Counted from the stretch's first letter, positions 42,394-54,315 are shown. The stretch: 64,000 bases of DNA from Coenobita brevimanus (GCA_032717465.1 CM064713.1:14766203-14830202), one strand, 5' to 3'. The notes: a model not told the origin generated them from the letters alone. Made by a program: numbers and translations.

Positions 42394-43203
42394 TGTCACA
42401 GCCAGCGTGTGACTGTTGGATATGTAGATTCATTTTCATGCATCAATGTTTCATTAGTTCTCGAGTCGGTATTAAAGTTAAGTTCATTTTCCCAATAGGA
42501 GGTGAGGAGGGATTTCACCAGCTTAGAGTCGGCAGTCACCTGGCAGCCCTGCCCTTGCTCGGACTAACCACCACCGCCACGAGTGTCTAGTGCAGCTGTA
42601 TACCGTTCCGTGTGATTCTACTTTGGAATCGAGTGCAATTGAATTTATTTGAGAAATTGTTGCAGTGCTGTGAATCAGTGATGATTTCAATTTATTTAGT
42701 AAGTTAATGGCTGTGGTCAGTGAGGTACAGAAAGGTTACGGTCGGTGGCGGGAAGGTGTGTGGTGGTCCGAGCCTGGGCCGTGCTCCAGTGACTCCTGAC
42801 TCAATCATTCCTTCATTATTAACTTTAACTTAACGTTAATACACAAATTTATTTGATATTCTTGTAATCTGCATTTAAGACGCAGTTTCTGCTTAAGTAT
42901 ACTGACTTGTAATAAGAATAACGAACTTTGAGGTTATTAATTGTCTGAGGTACCTTTAACAATGGCAGAGGTGAAGTGTTTGTTTGAAGTTACCCGACAT
43001 TAAAGACAAGTAATTTATTTGTTTGTAAATAATGTGAATATTTGTTTTGAATATATAGATATGAAAACTTTACTTTGTTTGATGATACCTGTGTTTGCCT
43101 GGTCAGTAAGGATTTAGTGTGCAATGATGCAAAGAACCTTATAAAACTCTATTGATAATATTTCTGGGGAGCATATTAATGCTCGGTTAAGAGTTTTATG
43201 ACA
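42394..43203 (+). repeat. Gypsy-2 3' LTR (810 bp)
   Basis: Same length and ends as the 5' LTR, followed by GTAGT (43204-43208). Confidence 0.93.
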
Positions 43204-43793
43204 GTAGTGTGATGAGTAAGGATGGAACTATGGGGGATGAAGTACGTGAAAGGGTACAGCAGGGAAGAAAGGTTGTTGGTACACTGAAAGCAGTGATGAG
43301 AAATAGGGAGGTGAGTATGGAAGTTAAGAAGTCACTGCATGATGGTATTGTGATCCCTACCCTGACGTATGGAAGCGAGGCGTGGACCTTGCAAGAGGGG
43401 AACAAGTCAAGAGTGAGAGCAGTGGAAATGAGTTACTTGAGAGGAGCATGTGGAGTGACGTGGAGGGACAGGTTGACGAATGAAGAAATGAAGGAACGTT
43501 GTGGGGTAGATGTGGATTTGGTTGAAAAGATTAGGAGAAATACACTGAGGTGGTTTGGACATGTGGAGAGAATGGAGAATGAAAGACTGACTAAGAGGAT
43601 GTATGTAGGTGAGGTGGAGGGAGGGAGAGGGAGGGGTAGACCGAGGATGGGATGGAGTTGAGAGGTATATGAGGGAGGGGGGAGTGAGTTGGGGGGAGGG
43701 GAGTCAAATGGTGGGTGACGGAGTGACTTGGAGGCGTTTTGTCTGCGGCCACCCTTTGCGGGATTAGGGCGTCAGGCTATAGATAGATAGATA
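43204..43793 (+). mobile_element. LINE-A copy, 3' portion after Gypsy-2
   Basis: Continues the C-terminal domain of the LINE-A at 34885-36996: frame 43209-43661 with MSKDGTMGDEVRERVQQG, YGSEAWTLQEGNKSRV, LRWFGHVERMENE. It ends with the TAGA tail (43781-43793) and the right target copy GAGATACA. Confidence 0.88.
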
Positions 43794-43801
43794 GAGATAC
43801 A

Positions 43802-45497
43802 CATTAAATATGCTATGCTCGTGGGTTCCCATTGCTGTTTCTCGGTAAGGCAAATTTAGCTTTAAACTCGTTTAAGTTTTTAGACTGGATGATCTCTTTG
43901 TCCAGGCTATTCCATAAATCTATACTTCTGTAAGGAAAGCTATATTTCTTGATATCCATCACGCTTGACTTTTTCAATTTCATTCCGTGTCCTCTTGTTA
44001 CTCTCTTATCCCATAAAAACAGATCTTCTTGGTCAATTTTTTCCACTCCCACCATGGTCCTGAACACTGCAATCATGTCTCCCCTCTATCTCCTTTCCTC
44101 TAAGGAAGGCAAATCCAGCTTTTCCAGCCTCTCTCTGTATGACAGATCTGCCAGACTGGGGACCATTGTGGTTGCTGTTCTTTGTATTCTCTCAATCTTG
44201 TTTATATCTTTCTTTTTGTGTGGGGACCACACTACCGCTGCATATTCTAACCTAGGGCGGATCATGGCCACTATCAATGTTTTCATCAACTCCTCATCCA
44301 TATAATGAAATGCTACTCTTTTGTTAGTCAGGATTTTATAAGTCTCTCTAACTATCTTATTAATGTGCTTTTCAGGTGACAAACTATCTTGGACCAGTAC
44401 TCCTAAGTCTTTCTCTTCTCTCATTTTAGTGATAAATTCATTACCCAACAAATAATTCATTGATGGCTTCCTGGTACTTTTACCCATTCCCAATATTTTA
44501 CATTTCTTTACATTAAATTTCATTTCCCACTTCTGGCTCCAATCATGTATCCTATCCAGATCCTCCTGCAGCATTTTACAATCCTCCTCAACCTCTACCT
44601 TCCTCAAGATCTTTACATCATCAGCAAACAGACTTGCATAACTGTTCACTCCATCTACCATATCATTTACGTAAATCAGGAACATTACAGGCGCCAACAC
44701 TGAGCCTTGAGGGACTCCACTTGTTACTTCCCTGCATCCAAACATCCTATCCTTTATTACTGTCCTCATTTGTCTGTCTCTCAAAAAGTCTCTCATCCAT
44801 TCCAGGAGTTTCCCCTTCAGTCCTCCTATATATTCTAGTTTCCACATTAGTTTCTTATGAGGTACCTTGTCAAAGCCTTCTCTAAGCCTAAGTACACACA
44901 ATCCACCCAACCATCTCTCTTCTGTACCACGTCAATCGCTCTTGAGTAAAAGCTCAACAAGTTAGAAACACATGACCTTCCACTTCTGAATCCAAACTGA
45001 CATTCGGCCAAAATATTCATCTCTTCTAGATATTTTATCCATCTGTCTTTAAGGATTCTCTCGCACAATTTTGCGACCATGCTGGTTAGAGACACTGGTC
45101 TATAATTCAGGGGTTCTTCCTTATTTACTCCCTTATAAATTGGTACCACATTTGCTCTCTTCCATTCTTGTGGGACTTTCCCCTCTTCCAGAGAACACAT
45201 GATTAAACTGTAAATTTTATCTGCCAGTTGTTCTCTGCATTCCTTCACTACCCAATTAGAAATTCCATCAGGTCCTGGGGCTTTCCTTACATCTTGAGTT
45301 TCCAATAATTTGTACACTTCCTGTACCTCCACTTTTATATCTTTTATCACCAGTACATTTCTAGTCACTCCCTCCCCTTCCACAAACTCTTTTCATTAGT
45401 GAAAATTGATTGGAGACACAATCATTATTTCAGTTTGCATTGCTGGATCTTTATAGACCTCTCCTTCTACTTTCAATTTAGTGATTCCTTCCCTTTG
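43802..45497 (-). mobile_element. LINE-D copy 1, RT portion
   Basis: Jockey/CR1-type RT read leftward: 44847-45383 (VRKAPGPDGISNWVV, NVVPIYKG, NYRPVSLTSM, CQFGFRSGRSCVSN), 44086-44910 after a frameshift near 44880 (TSGVPQGSVLAPVMFLIYVNDM, SLFADDVKIL, DLGVLVQ, RLEYAAVVWSPHKKKDI), 43813-44076 (C-terminal WNSLDKEIIQSKNLNEFK). FADD is intact, but the two frameshifts make it dead. It is joined on the right to the 3' end of a second LINE-D copy at 45498. Confidence 0.85.
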
Positions 45498-46628
45498 CGT
45501 ATTTACCTATTTGTAGTATACAGGAATTGAGCAATGCTCGTGTTGTCCTGTCTCCATATCCACATTTATCAAGTCTACCTTTACACACATGAATGTTTTT
45601 CTCATGCACCACCTCTCTGTCTAACTCGTTCCAAATATTTAAGTATTTACCTAATATACCTAATTGTGATATACACGGAATGTACTATGCTCGTGGGTTT
45701 CTGTCGCTGTTTCTCAATGTCAAATTTAGCTTTGAACTCGTTTAAGTTTTTAGACTGGACGATCTCTTTGTCCAGGCTATTCCATAAGTCAATACTTCTG
45801 TAAGGAAAGCTATATTTCTCGATATCCTTCAAGCAGCTTGACTTTCTCAATTTTATTCCGTGTCCTCTTCTTGCTCTCTTATCCCATACAAACAGATCTT
45901 CTTTGTCAATTTTATCTACTCCCACCATGGTCCTGAACACTGCAATCATGTCTCCCCTCTTTCTCCTTTCCTCTAAGGAAGGCAAATCCAGTTTTTCCAG
46001 CCTCTCTCCATATGACAGGTCTGTCAGACTGGGGACCATCTTGGTTGCTGTTCTTTGTATTCTCTCAATCTTGTTTATATCTTTCTTTTTGTGTGGGGAC
46101 CACACTACCGCAGCATATTCTAACCTGGGGCAGATCATGGCCACTATCAATTTTTTCATCATATCCTCATCCATATAATGAAATGCTACTCTTATGTTAG
46201 CCAAGAGTTTATACGTCTCTCCAACTATCTTGTTAATGTGCTTTTCTGGTGACAAACTATCTTGGACCAGCACTCCCAAATCTTTCTCTTCTCTCCTTTT
46301 TGTGATTAATTCATTACCCAACAAATAATTCAGTGATGGCCTCCTGGTACTTTTACCCATTTCCAATATTTTACATTTCTTTACATTAAATTTCATTTCC
46401 CACGTCCAGCTCCAATTGTGTATCCTATCCAAATCCTCCTGCAGTATTTTACAATCCTCCTCAACCTCTACCTTCCTCAAAATCTTTACATCATCAGCAA
46501 ACAGACTTGCATAACTGTTCACTCCATCTACCATATCATTTACGTAAATCAGGAACATTACTGGCGCCAACACCAAGCCTTCAGGGACTCCACTTGTTAC
46601 TTCCCTCCATCCAGACATCCTATCCTAT
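45498..46628 (-). mobile_element. LINE-D copy 2, 5'-truncated
   Basis: Same family as copy 1. Frame 45647-46618 is open for 323 codons: TSGVPEGLVLAPVMFLIYVNDM, SLFADDVKIL, WEMKFNVKKCKIL, RLEYAAVVWSPHKKKDI, WNSLDKEIVQSKNLNEFK, then a non-coding 3' end. It is truncated at GTGTTTG repeats that begin at 46629. Confidence 0.85.
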
Positions 46629-46631
46629 CCT

Positions 46632-46710
<79 letters not shown>

Positions 46711-46742
46711 TGCATGTTTGTGTGTGTGTGTGTGTGTGTGTT
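46629..46742. repeat. Compound GT microsatellite
   Basis: About 114 bp of GT units with a few TTTG/GCATG interruptions, between the 5' break of LINE-D copy 2 and the 3' end of LINE-E. Confidence 0.92.
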
Positions 46743-48166
46743 CTTATCTAATTGTATCTTTACAGGAATGAGTCAAGCTCGTACTGTCCCGTGTCTTAAA
46801 CCATATTTATCGTACATATCCTTAAATTTGTGAATTGTTTTGGCACACACTATTTCATTTGGTAGTACATTCCACTGATCAACTGCTCTAATTGGGAAAC
46901 TAATTTTTCTTACTTCTTTATCACCTCTCTTTTTATGCAGTTATTTGCAATGTCCTCTTGCTGATGCTTCTCCATATGTTAAGTAATCATTTATGTCTAT
47001 TTTCTCCTTTCCTGATATGCATTTATATAGCATTATCATGTCACCTCTTTTCCTTCTCTCCTGTAGTGTTGGTAGATTTAGTTTATTTAGTCTTTCTTCG
47101 TAGCTTAGGTCCCTTAAGCTTGGTACCCATCTTGTAGCAGCCCTTTGAACTTTTTCAATCTTGTCTATGTGTTTTTTGAGATGAGGACTCCAGACTAATG
47201 ATGCATACTCCAGGGTTGGTCTGATGAATGATGTTATTATCTTTCTTAACATGTCTTCATTTATGTATGTAAATGCTATTCTCATATTGACAAGCAGTGT
47301 ATACATGTTCCGTACCTTCTCACTGATGTGGTCAGCCGGAGATAGTCTGTTATTGATAATCACACCTAGGTCCTTCTCTCTTTCTGATGTGTGTAGGGTT
47401 TTATTTCCTAATGTATAATCCCAATCAGGTCTTTTTCCACTTTTACGAAACTTGACGACATGACACTTGTCCACATTGAATTCCATTTGCCATGTATTAC
47501 TCTATTCATGGTTTATTTAATTCTTCTTGTAGCTCTTTACATGAGTCTGTGTTAGTAATTCTCCATTGTATTTTTGCATCATCTGCAAATATATTTAGAT
47601 AGCTTTCATTTCCAGTGTTACTGTCTATAACATTTATATACACTAAAAACATGATTGGTGCCAGCACTGAACCCTGTGGTATTCCACTTGTCACTTCTTT
47701 CCATGATCAGTAATTTCCCCTTGGTATGTTCTCATACCTCTTTTCATGAGAAAATCTTGCATCCAACAATACAGTTTGCCTCGAATTCCTCCTTGATGAT
47801 ACAGTTTCCATAAAAGTCTTTGGTGTGGTACTGTGTCAAATGCATTCTTGAAATCTAAATAGATACTGTCCACCCATCCTTCTCTTTCCTGTAATGTGTC
47901 TGTTACTCTGTCATAGTAGCTCAACAGATTAGTAACACATGATTTTCCTTTTCTGAAACCAAACTGTCTTTCTGTTATCATACTGTTCTTCTAGATGATT
48001 TACCCAAGCTTTTCTTATAAGCTTTTCTAATACCTTGCTTACAACACTGATTAGTGATACTGGTCGGTAGTTAAGTGGATTTTGTCTAATCCCTTTCTTG
48101 AATAAGGGAACAATGTTTGCTTTCTTCCAAATATCAGGTAGTTTACCTTGACTCAAGGATTTCTTC
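46743..48166 (-). mobile_element. LINE-E, RT C-terminal half and 3' end
   Basis: Jockey/CR1-type element read leftward: 47929-48156 (LPDIWKKANIVPLFKKG, NYRPVSLISV), 47691-47981 (RQFGFRKGKSCVTNLLSYYD, FKNAFDTVPHQRLLWKL), 47506-47694 (TSGIPQGSVLAPIMFLVYIN, IFADDAKI), 46941-47486 (KTLHTSEREKDLGVIINNRL, PTLEYASLVWSPHLKKHI). There are several frame breaks. The 3' end (TTGTATCTTTACAGGAATGAG on plus) resembles that of LINE-D. The 5' remainder is past the nested LINE-B, from 51198 on. Confidence 0.85.
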
Positions 48167-51100
48167 TACCTATCTATTCTATCTATTGCCAGACGCCTCA
48201 ATCCCGTTTGGGGTAGCCACAAACAAATCACCTCCAAGTCGCCCTGTCCCCCGCCATTTCACTGCCCTGCTCCCAACTCACACCCCCCTCTCTAATATAC
48301 CTCTCCACCCCATCCCTCCATCTCATCCTTGGCCTCCCCCTCCACCTCACTCACATACACTCTCTTCGTCAGTCTTTCGCCCTCCATCCTCTCCACATGG
48401 CCAAACCACCTCAGTGTGTTCCTCATAACGCTTAGTATCACATCCACACCACAAAGCTCCTTTATATCCTCATTCGTCAGCCTGTCTCTCCATGTGACTC
48501 CACAGGCTCCTCTTAAATAACTCATTTCCACTGCTTTCACTCTTGACTTGTGTCCTTCCAACAACGTCCAAGCTTCATTTCCGTACGTTAGAGTTGGCAT
48601 CACAATACTGTCATGTAGTAACTTTATCACTTCCATGCTCACTTCCCTGCTTCTTACCACTGCTTTCAAAGAACCAGCAACCTTTCTTCCCTGCTGTACC
48701 CTTTCAAGCACTTCACCCTCCAAACATCCATCCTTACTCATCACACTACCCAAGTACTTAAACATACTCACATTTTCCAATTTCTCACCATCCAACCTCG
48801 CTGTACATTCACCTCTCTCAAAGACCATCACTTTACTCTTCCCTACATTCACCTTTAGATTCCGTTTCTTACACACTCTCTCAAACTCATCCACCAAGCC
48901 TTGCAGCTCCCCTTCATCTTCACTCAACAACACAGTATCATCTGCAAACAACAGTACAGGGAGTTTCCAAACACTATCCTCTCTCACCAGGGCCACTCCA
49001 ACATCCACTACCCTACCTTGTACCTCTTTTATTACCCCATCCATGTACTGATTGAACGACCATGGAGATATGACACATCCCTGTTTCAACCCAACTTTCA
49101 AAGAGAAAAATTCACTTAACTCACCATCCACACGCACTGCAGCCTTCCCACCATTGTACATACTCTTCACAGCATTCAACAACTTCCCATCTACTCCATA
49201 TATTCTTAACACTTTCCACAATCCTTGTCTATCCACCCTGTCATATGCTTTCTCCAAATCCATGAAAGCCGCATACAACTTCTTTCCCTTCTCTAGAAAC
49301 TTTTCCACTAAAGATCTAAGAATGAATATCTGATCTACACAACCTCTTCCCTTCCTAAAGCCTCCCAGTTCTTCTCCAACTAATTCCTCTGTTCTTTCTC
49401 TAACTCTGTCAATAAGTATCCTACCATACACTTTTCCTATTGTATTAAGAAGACAAATGCCCCTATGATTACCACACACTTCTTTTTCCCTTTTTCCCTT
49501 GTACAAGGGAATAATTATACCTGACTTCCAATCCTCCGGGACTCTACCTTTCTCCTAGGCCAATCTCCACATCTTCCACATCCATTCTACTACTATCTCT
49601 CCCCCATGCCTCAGCATTTCACCACACACTCCATGAATTCCTGGGGCTTTCCCCAATTTAACTTTCTTCATTGCTTCGACAACTTCTATCCTACTGATTT
49701 CTTCCTGTCTGCTCACCTCCCTCCTTCTCCCAGCCATTCCCCAGCCACTTATACTCGCATTACTTCCATCCTCTATGTTCAACAATTCCTTAAAGTGTTC
49801 TCTCCATCTGCTCACTTTTTCTCCCTTCTCCACTAGTAATCTACCATTTTTATCTTTCACTCCTCTACTTACTTCCCTTCCACCCTGTCTTACTCTTTTC
49901 ACCTCTTTCCAGAACATTTTCTTACAGTCCCTCCACTTTACACTCAAATTCCTTCCAAATTCCTCATCCACTCTCTTCTTACTAATCTTTTCACCTGTCT
50001 CTTTGTTTCTACATATAACTCTCTCTTCCGCCTCTCAACTTCTTCCACGCCCCTATTTCTCATCCATTCATTGTATGCTTTCATCTTTTGTGCCACAGCC
50101 TGTCTCACCTCTTAAATCCACCACGCTGTTCCTTGCACCCCCCCTCCGTCTTCTCTTCCTCCCACACACCACATCACATGCTACACATATTTCTTCTGTA
50201 AATATCCTGCACACACCTTCCACGTCCCCCATCCGCTCCAATTCATATTTGCCCAATTGTTCCTCCACTTCTGTCTTATACTCTGCCTTTTTCTCATCCT
50301 CTTGTAACCTTTCCACTCTCCTTGCAACTACTCCTTCCTCTCGTCTTTCCCTTCTTTTATTCGTCCATCTTACTTGAATTCTAATTCTGGCCACCACCAA
50401 GTAGTGGTCAGAAAGTCCACTCCCCCAACCTCTGTAAGCTCTTGCATCCATTACACATCTTCGCATCCTTTCATCCACACACACATAATCAATCATTGCC
50501 TTCCTTTCATTCAGTTCACCACCCACCCTTCTCATCACTCGCCATGTATACCTGTGGATCATTTTATGCCTGAAGAGGGTATTGGGTATCACAAACCCCC
50601 TCCCAGCACAAACGTCCACTAATGCACTCCCATTCTCATCTATCTCAGCAGGTACACCCCACTCACCAACTATTCGATCCACCTTCACATTCCCAACTTC
50701 ACCATTCATATCACCGATCAAAAACACTCTCTCATTCCTTCCAAATTTTTCCATGCACACTTCTACATTTGTCCAGAACTCTTCTCTCACTCTCCTAGCA
50801 TGATTTTGCATTGGCGCATACACACACACAATCGCCCACATTTGTAAGCCAACTTTCAACTTTACCAAGAGAATCCTTGACCCAACTGAGCCATACTGTC
50901 TTATGCTCTTCTTCCATCTTTTACTCACAACTATACATACTCCTTCCTTTGCCCTCTCATTCTCACCTACTCCTGCACATATACCCCATCCATACTCCCA
51001 TTCTCTCACACTTTCTCCACTCCATTTTGTTTCAGTTATTCCACATACATCCACTTTCGCACCCTCAAGCACCTGGACAATCTCTCTCTCTTTCACCTCA

Positions 51101-51196
51101 TCATTCGCTCCCCTTACATTCCACGTTCCGATAACCATGTCCTTTGTCCGGTCCTTGGTCGACAACATTTGGTCAGTCCTTGTCCGAGGTTTATTG
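48167..51196 (-). mobile_element. LINE-B copy, nearly full length, inserted in LINE-E
   Basis: About 3.0 kb, bounded by TTTCTT (48160-48165 and 51198-51203) inside the LINE-E RT coding region. 5' region and endonuclease 50068-51168; linker and RT start 49555-49971 (GKAPGIHGVCGEML; Asp replaced by His in a conserved motif); RT and C-terminus 48292-49506 with LLFADDTVLLSE intact, KYLGSVMSKDG, LRWFGHVERM. The breaks are stops near 49557 and 49510 and frame changes near 49975-50070. Its 3' end carries a degenerate TATC tail. Confidence 0.88.
50068..51168 (-). pseudogene. LINE-B APE-type endonuclease region
   Basis: 366-codon open frame giving the most complete N-terminus of this family in the window: MVIGTWNVRGANDEVKEREI at about residues 11-30, GITETKWSGE, CVYAPMQN, VFLIGDMNGEVGN, a RHKMIHRYTW segment and the C-terminal GLSDHYLVVARI. 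These are the exonuclease/endonuclease/phosphatase-fold motifs (N, E, D-x-N, S-D-H). The frame runs on into the Lys/Glu-rich linker and ends early through frame changes before RT. Confidence 0.82.
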
Positions 51197-51197
51197 T

Positions 51198-52692
51198 TTT
51201 CTTGAAAATTAAAAATAATGGTTTACTTAACTCCTTTGCACATTCACATAGCAACCAACATGAAATTTCATCAGGACCATTTGCTTTTCCTTTGTCTAAT
51301 TTACTTAGCTCCTCCTGTATTCCTTTTTCTGATGTCTGAACAAGTATATCTGGCAGTAAGTGTGGGCATGCATGTTCCACATAATCCCTCTCAAAATTTT
51401 TTCCTTTGTAAAAACTGATTGGAAATTCTTGTTTAGTGCTTCACAAATATCCTTCTCTCGTGTATAGGTGATTCCACCATCCATAATGGATTGTATTTTA
51501 TCTTTTACTTTGGTTTTGCTTCTGATGTAGCTGTAAAATAGCTTTGGTTGATCACTACTATTACTTATGATATCCTCCTCAAACTGTTTTTGGGCTTCCC
51601 TCCTTATTCTTGTATAATCGATTCTTGCCTGTTTGTAATCATTATATGCCCTTTCACTATTGTGTCTTCTGTATCTATTCCACAACAAATCTCTTTTTTC
51701 TTTTGATTTTTTTACATTCTGTATTGAACCATTTCTTTATTTTCTTTTCTGCTTCTTTGTGCTGTGGGATGTACTTCTGGACTCCTATTTCATAAAGTTC
51801 ACAGAATTTTTCATATATAGCATTTAAATCTTGTCATCAAAGCTCCTTTTCCCAAGCAATTTCTAACAAGTACTGTACTTCTTTAGGTCATGATACTTTC
51901 CCTTTTTATAGTTTTGGCTCTTTTTGTAACTGTCATTGATGTTATCTATGTCTTATGCAATCCTGAAATTACAATTTAGTACTGCATGGTCGCTTTTGCC
52001 GAATGGAGGGTGATATATTAAATTGTCAACATCGTTTTCTTGCCTAGTAAATACGAGATCTAGCATTGAGGGCACATCGAGTCCTCTTTTTCGAGTGCTT
52101 TCCCTTACATGTTGCGTTAGGAAAAACTCTTGCACAAGATCCAGGAGCTTTTGGTCCCAACAGCTTTCTTGGCTTATTATATCTAGAGTATTCCAATTTA
52201 TATTTGTATTAAAATCTCCAGTTAGTATAATTCTTTTCGATTTCTCTTCCATTTTATGTCGTAATGCTCTTAAACTCTGAATTGTACTCTCCGCCAGGTC
52301 CTCATATTCATCTCTTTCCCATGTGTTTGATCTGGGTGGCATGTACAAATTCGCTACAATTACTTTCCCTTCAGATGTATTTATCTCTACTGCAATCAAT
52401 TCTACTTGTGAAGGTATAATTATATAATTCTATTTCTTTGACTTTTACATTTTTTTTAGTTAATATTATAATTCCTCCTCCTTTTTTTAAGTTCCTATCT
52501 CTTCTCCATATATTATATTCCTCTAAGTTTAGGATGTCATTCGATATCCTTGGTGTTAATTTTGTTTCAGTTAAGCATATTATATGTGGTTCATTTTCTC
52601 TGACAAAATCATTCATCTCTAATAATTTAGATATCATTCCATCTACATTTCAGTACATCAACTTAATCATCTTGTTTATATACTTATCATGA
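51198..52692 (-). mobile_element. LINE-E, endonuclease and RT N-terminal part
   Basis: Read leftward: 52371-52637 (MNDFVRENEPHIICLTETKL, endonuclease N-terminal), 51953-52399 (VANLYMPPRSNTWERDEY, IILTGDFNTNINW, FGKSDHAVLNC), 51305-51688 (linker and start of RT) and 51200-51380 (LDKGKANGPDEISCWLL). APE endonuclease motifs are complete, but the frames are broken. The tRNA-derived SINE (52693-53031) separates this from ORF1. Confidence 0.82.
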
Positions 52693-53031
52693 TTTTTTTT
52701 TTTTTCCATCCGACTCTGGGCATAGGCTTTACAGCCTGCTATCAAGGCCCAGCAGTCCTCCTTCATACCATACACCTCTACATGTCACCACTTCAGCGCT
52801 AACACCCACCGTCCATATTGAATACAGGATAGGGCTGTCTCATACAGGACTGGTGTATTGGTATTAGCGGGGGTATTTTCATGACATGTCAGCGGGTCTT
52901 CTGGTAGATCAATAAAGCCTGATTTAATGAAAATCAAATCCTTAAATTGTTCCCTGCTCCAGCCAGGATTCGAACCTGGGTCCGTTAGGACTGCAGGCCA
53001 CCTCTCTCCCGATTGAGCCACCGCCTCCCCC
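52693..53031 (-). mobile_element. tRNA-derived SINE
   Basis: On the minus strand the element starts with a tRNA-like head (53031 to about 52952) holding an A box TGGCTCAATCGG (53009-53020) and a B box GGTTCGAATCC (52967-52977), the internal RNA polymerase III promoter. A unique body follows and the element ends in an A run (T run 52693-52705 on plus). It lies between ORF1 and ORF2 of LINE-E. No terminal CCA or credible complete cloverleaf, so it is a SINE and not a tRNA gene. Confidence 0.85.
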
Positions 53032-53168
53032 TAATACTACCTTCCTCCTTTTTACTCCCTCCTGTTTATGTACCATTTTCGTACCTGCAATCCAATTACT
53101 TTGTAAAAAAATGTATTCTTCTCCTCCTCTGGTCTTCCCTTATTTTTTGTTTTTGCTTCCTCCCACTT

Positions 53169-53884
53169 CTATTTCAGTAATTCCAGTTCCTCTTGTGTTA
53201 GGCATCTTTTTATCCATACATTTTTGAACTCCTCTTTTTCCATAAGATTCTTTACATTTTTTAGTATCTCCTCAACAGTGTTTACACTCTGGAAGGTTAC
53301 CTTTAGGGGTCTTGACTTGCTTTTCTCGTATTTCACTAACTTTTTGTGTTCCTCTATGTCTTTACTACAGATTTCCTCTGATACTTCTTTCAATATGCCC
53401 ATTACATTTGCCATCTCCTTTTTGTCTCTTGAGATCTTGTTTTTTACTTCTTCCTCTTCTATACCAGTGATTACTATAGATTTGTTAACATCTACTGAAT
53501 CTCTGACTAACTTAAGATTGTTTTGGATTATTCTTTTCACTTCCTTTTTAATGTTTTTTTCTTCCATCCTTGTTTCCAAGTTTTTCTTTACTTTCACCAT
53601 TTCAGCATAAGTGGTTTCCACATCATTTCTGTAGCTTTGCACAGCTTCATTCACCTGTGTTCTTCTCCTGCTCAATATCACTGCTCTGATCTATCAGACT
53701 GCTTACTCGTACTTGCCTAATTATCTTTGTATCGTTTTTGAACTCTTCCATAATACTCTCGTGGTTGACTACTGTACTTGCCATTTCACTAATTTTCCTC
53801 CTAAGTGTACCCACTTCAACTGTTAGTTCATTTAAGGTTGTGTCTTTCTTGTTGACTTCCTTTCCTAATTCTTCTATTTCTTCC

Positions 53885-53895
<11 letters not shown>
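53169..53895 (-). pseudogene. LINE-E ORF1 protein
   Basis: Two overlapping frames (53647-53895, then 53169-53681) form a Lys/Glu-rich coiled-coil protein: KEEIEELGKEVNKKD, LTVEVGTLRRKISEM, then a helical stretch and a C-terminal RPLKVTF ... VWIKRCLTQEELELL. Coiled coil plus this basic C-terminal block is typical of Jockey/CR1 ORF1 nucleic-acid chaperones. The frame switch near 53660 breaks it. The 5' end abuts a GT microsatellite (53894-53918). Confidence 0.7.
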
Positions 53896-53918
<23 letters not shown>

Positions 53919-54315
53919 AGTGATAGCTGAGGGATGGGAGAAATGGGATGGGGGAAAGGGGTTGTGAACGAAGAGTGACAGACAAGCTGGGGGAAAAGAG
54001 AAAATATGACAATTGCCTTGCCTCACCTGTCCATGTTTCACTGTCCATGATTGTACAGTCCCCCACCTAACTGTGTCAGTGTTCTTCAATCTTTTAGCTA
54101 CCGTACAGTACTGTATATAGACATCAAAACACACATGGGAATATCCAATACAATGCTAGAGACTAAGAAAACAATGCAAAAGCAATAAAAATCCAAAAAA
54201 AATCCACAGCAGAGTACAGTACTTACCACCCAGTGACCAGCGGACAGGCATTGTAACCCAGAAGCCCCCTAGCTGGTGTTTAACAAATGTCAAACACCTC
54301 CTCCTTCTCCATCCG
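53919..54315. other. Non-coding region left of Tigger-3
   Basis: Contains CATGATTGTACAGTCCCCCA (54046), related to the sequence at 24265. It probably includes the degraded left end of Tigger-3, but I cannot place the terminal repeat. No gene seen. Confidence 0.35.

Larger units (their letters stand above)
36997..43203 (+). mobile_element. Gypsy-2: young Ty3/gypsy-like element with integrase before RT
   Basis: 6207 bp. Identical-length 810-bp LTRs (36997-37806, 42394-43203) with 8 differences by eye, about 99% identity. 5-bp target duplication GTAGT at 36992-36996 and 43204-43208; the undisturbed LINE-A has GTAGT once at this place. Primer site at 37810 and polypurine tract at 42384-42392. 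One reading frame runs gag, protease, integrase, GPY/F module, RT, with stops at 39277 and 40525. RNase H is shifted by one base. The order protease, integrase, RT, RNase H is that of Gmr1-like elements (known for Ty3/gypsy-type RT with Ty1/copia-like pol order). No envelope-like frame follows RNase H. Confidence 0.92.

Noticed and set aside
46418..46833. Open frames with Cys-Val repeats (also 34591-34803 and 53738-53920)
   Set aside because: Direct translation of GT microsatellites.
52952..53031. tRNA gene on the minus strand
   Set aside because: A and B boxes are present, but the arms do not give a convincing cloverleaf and the sequence continues into a SINE body with an A tail.
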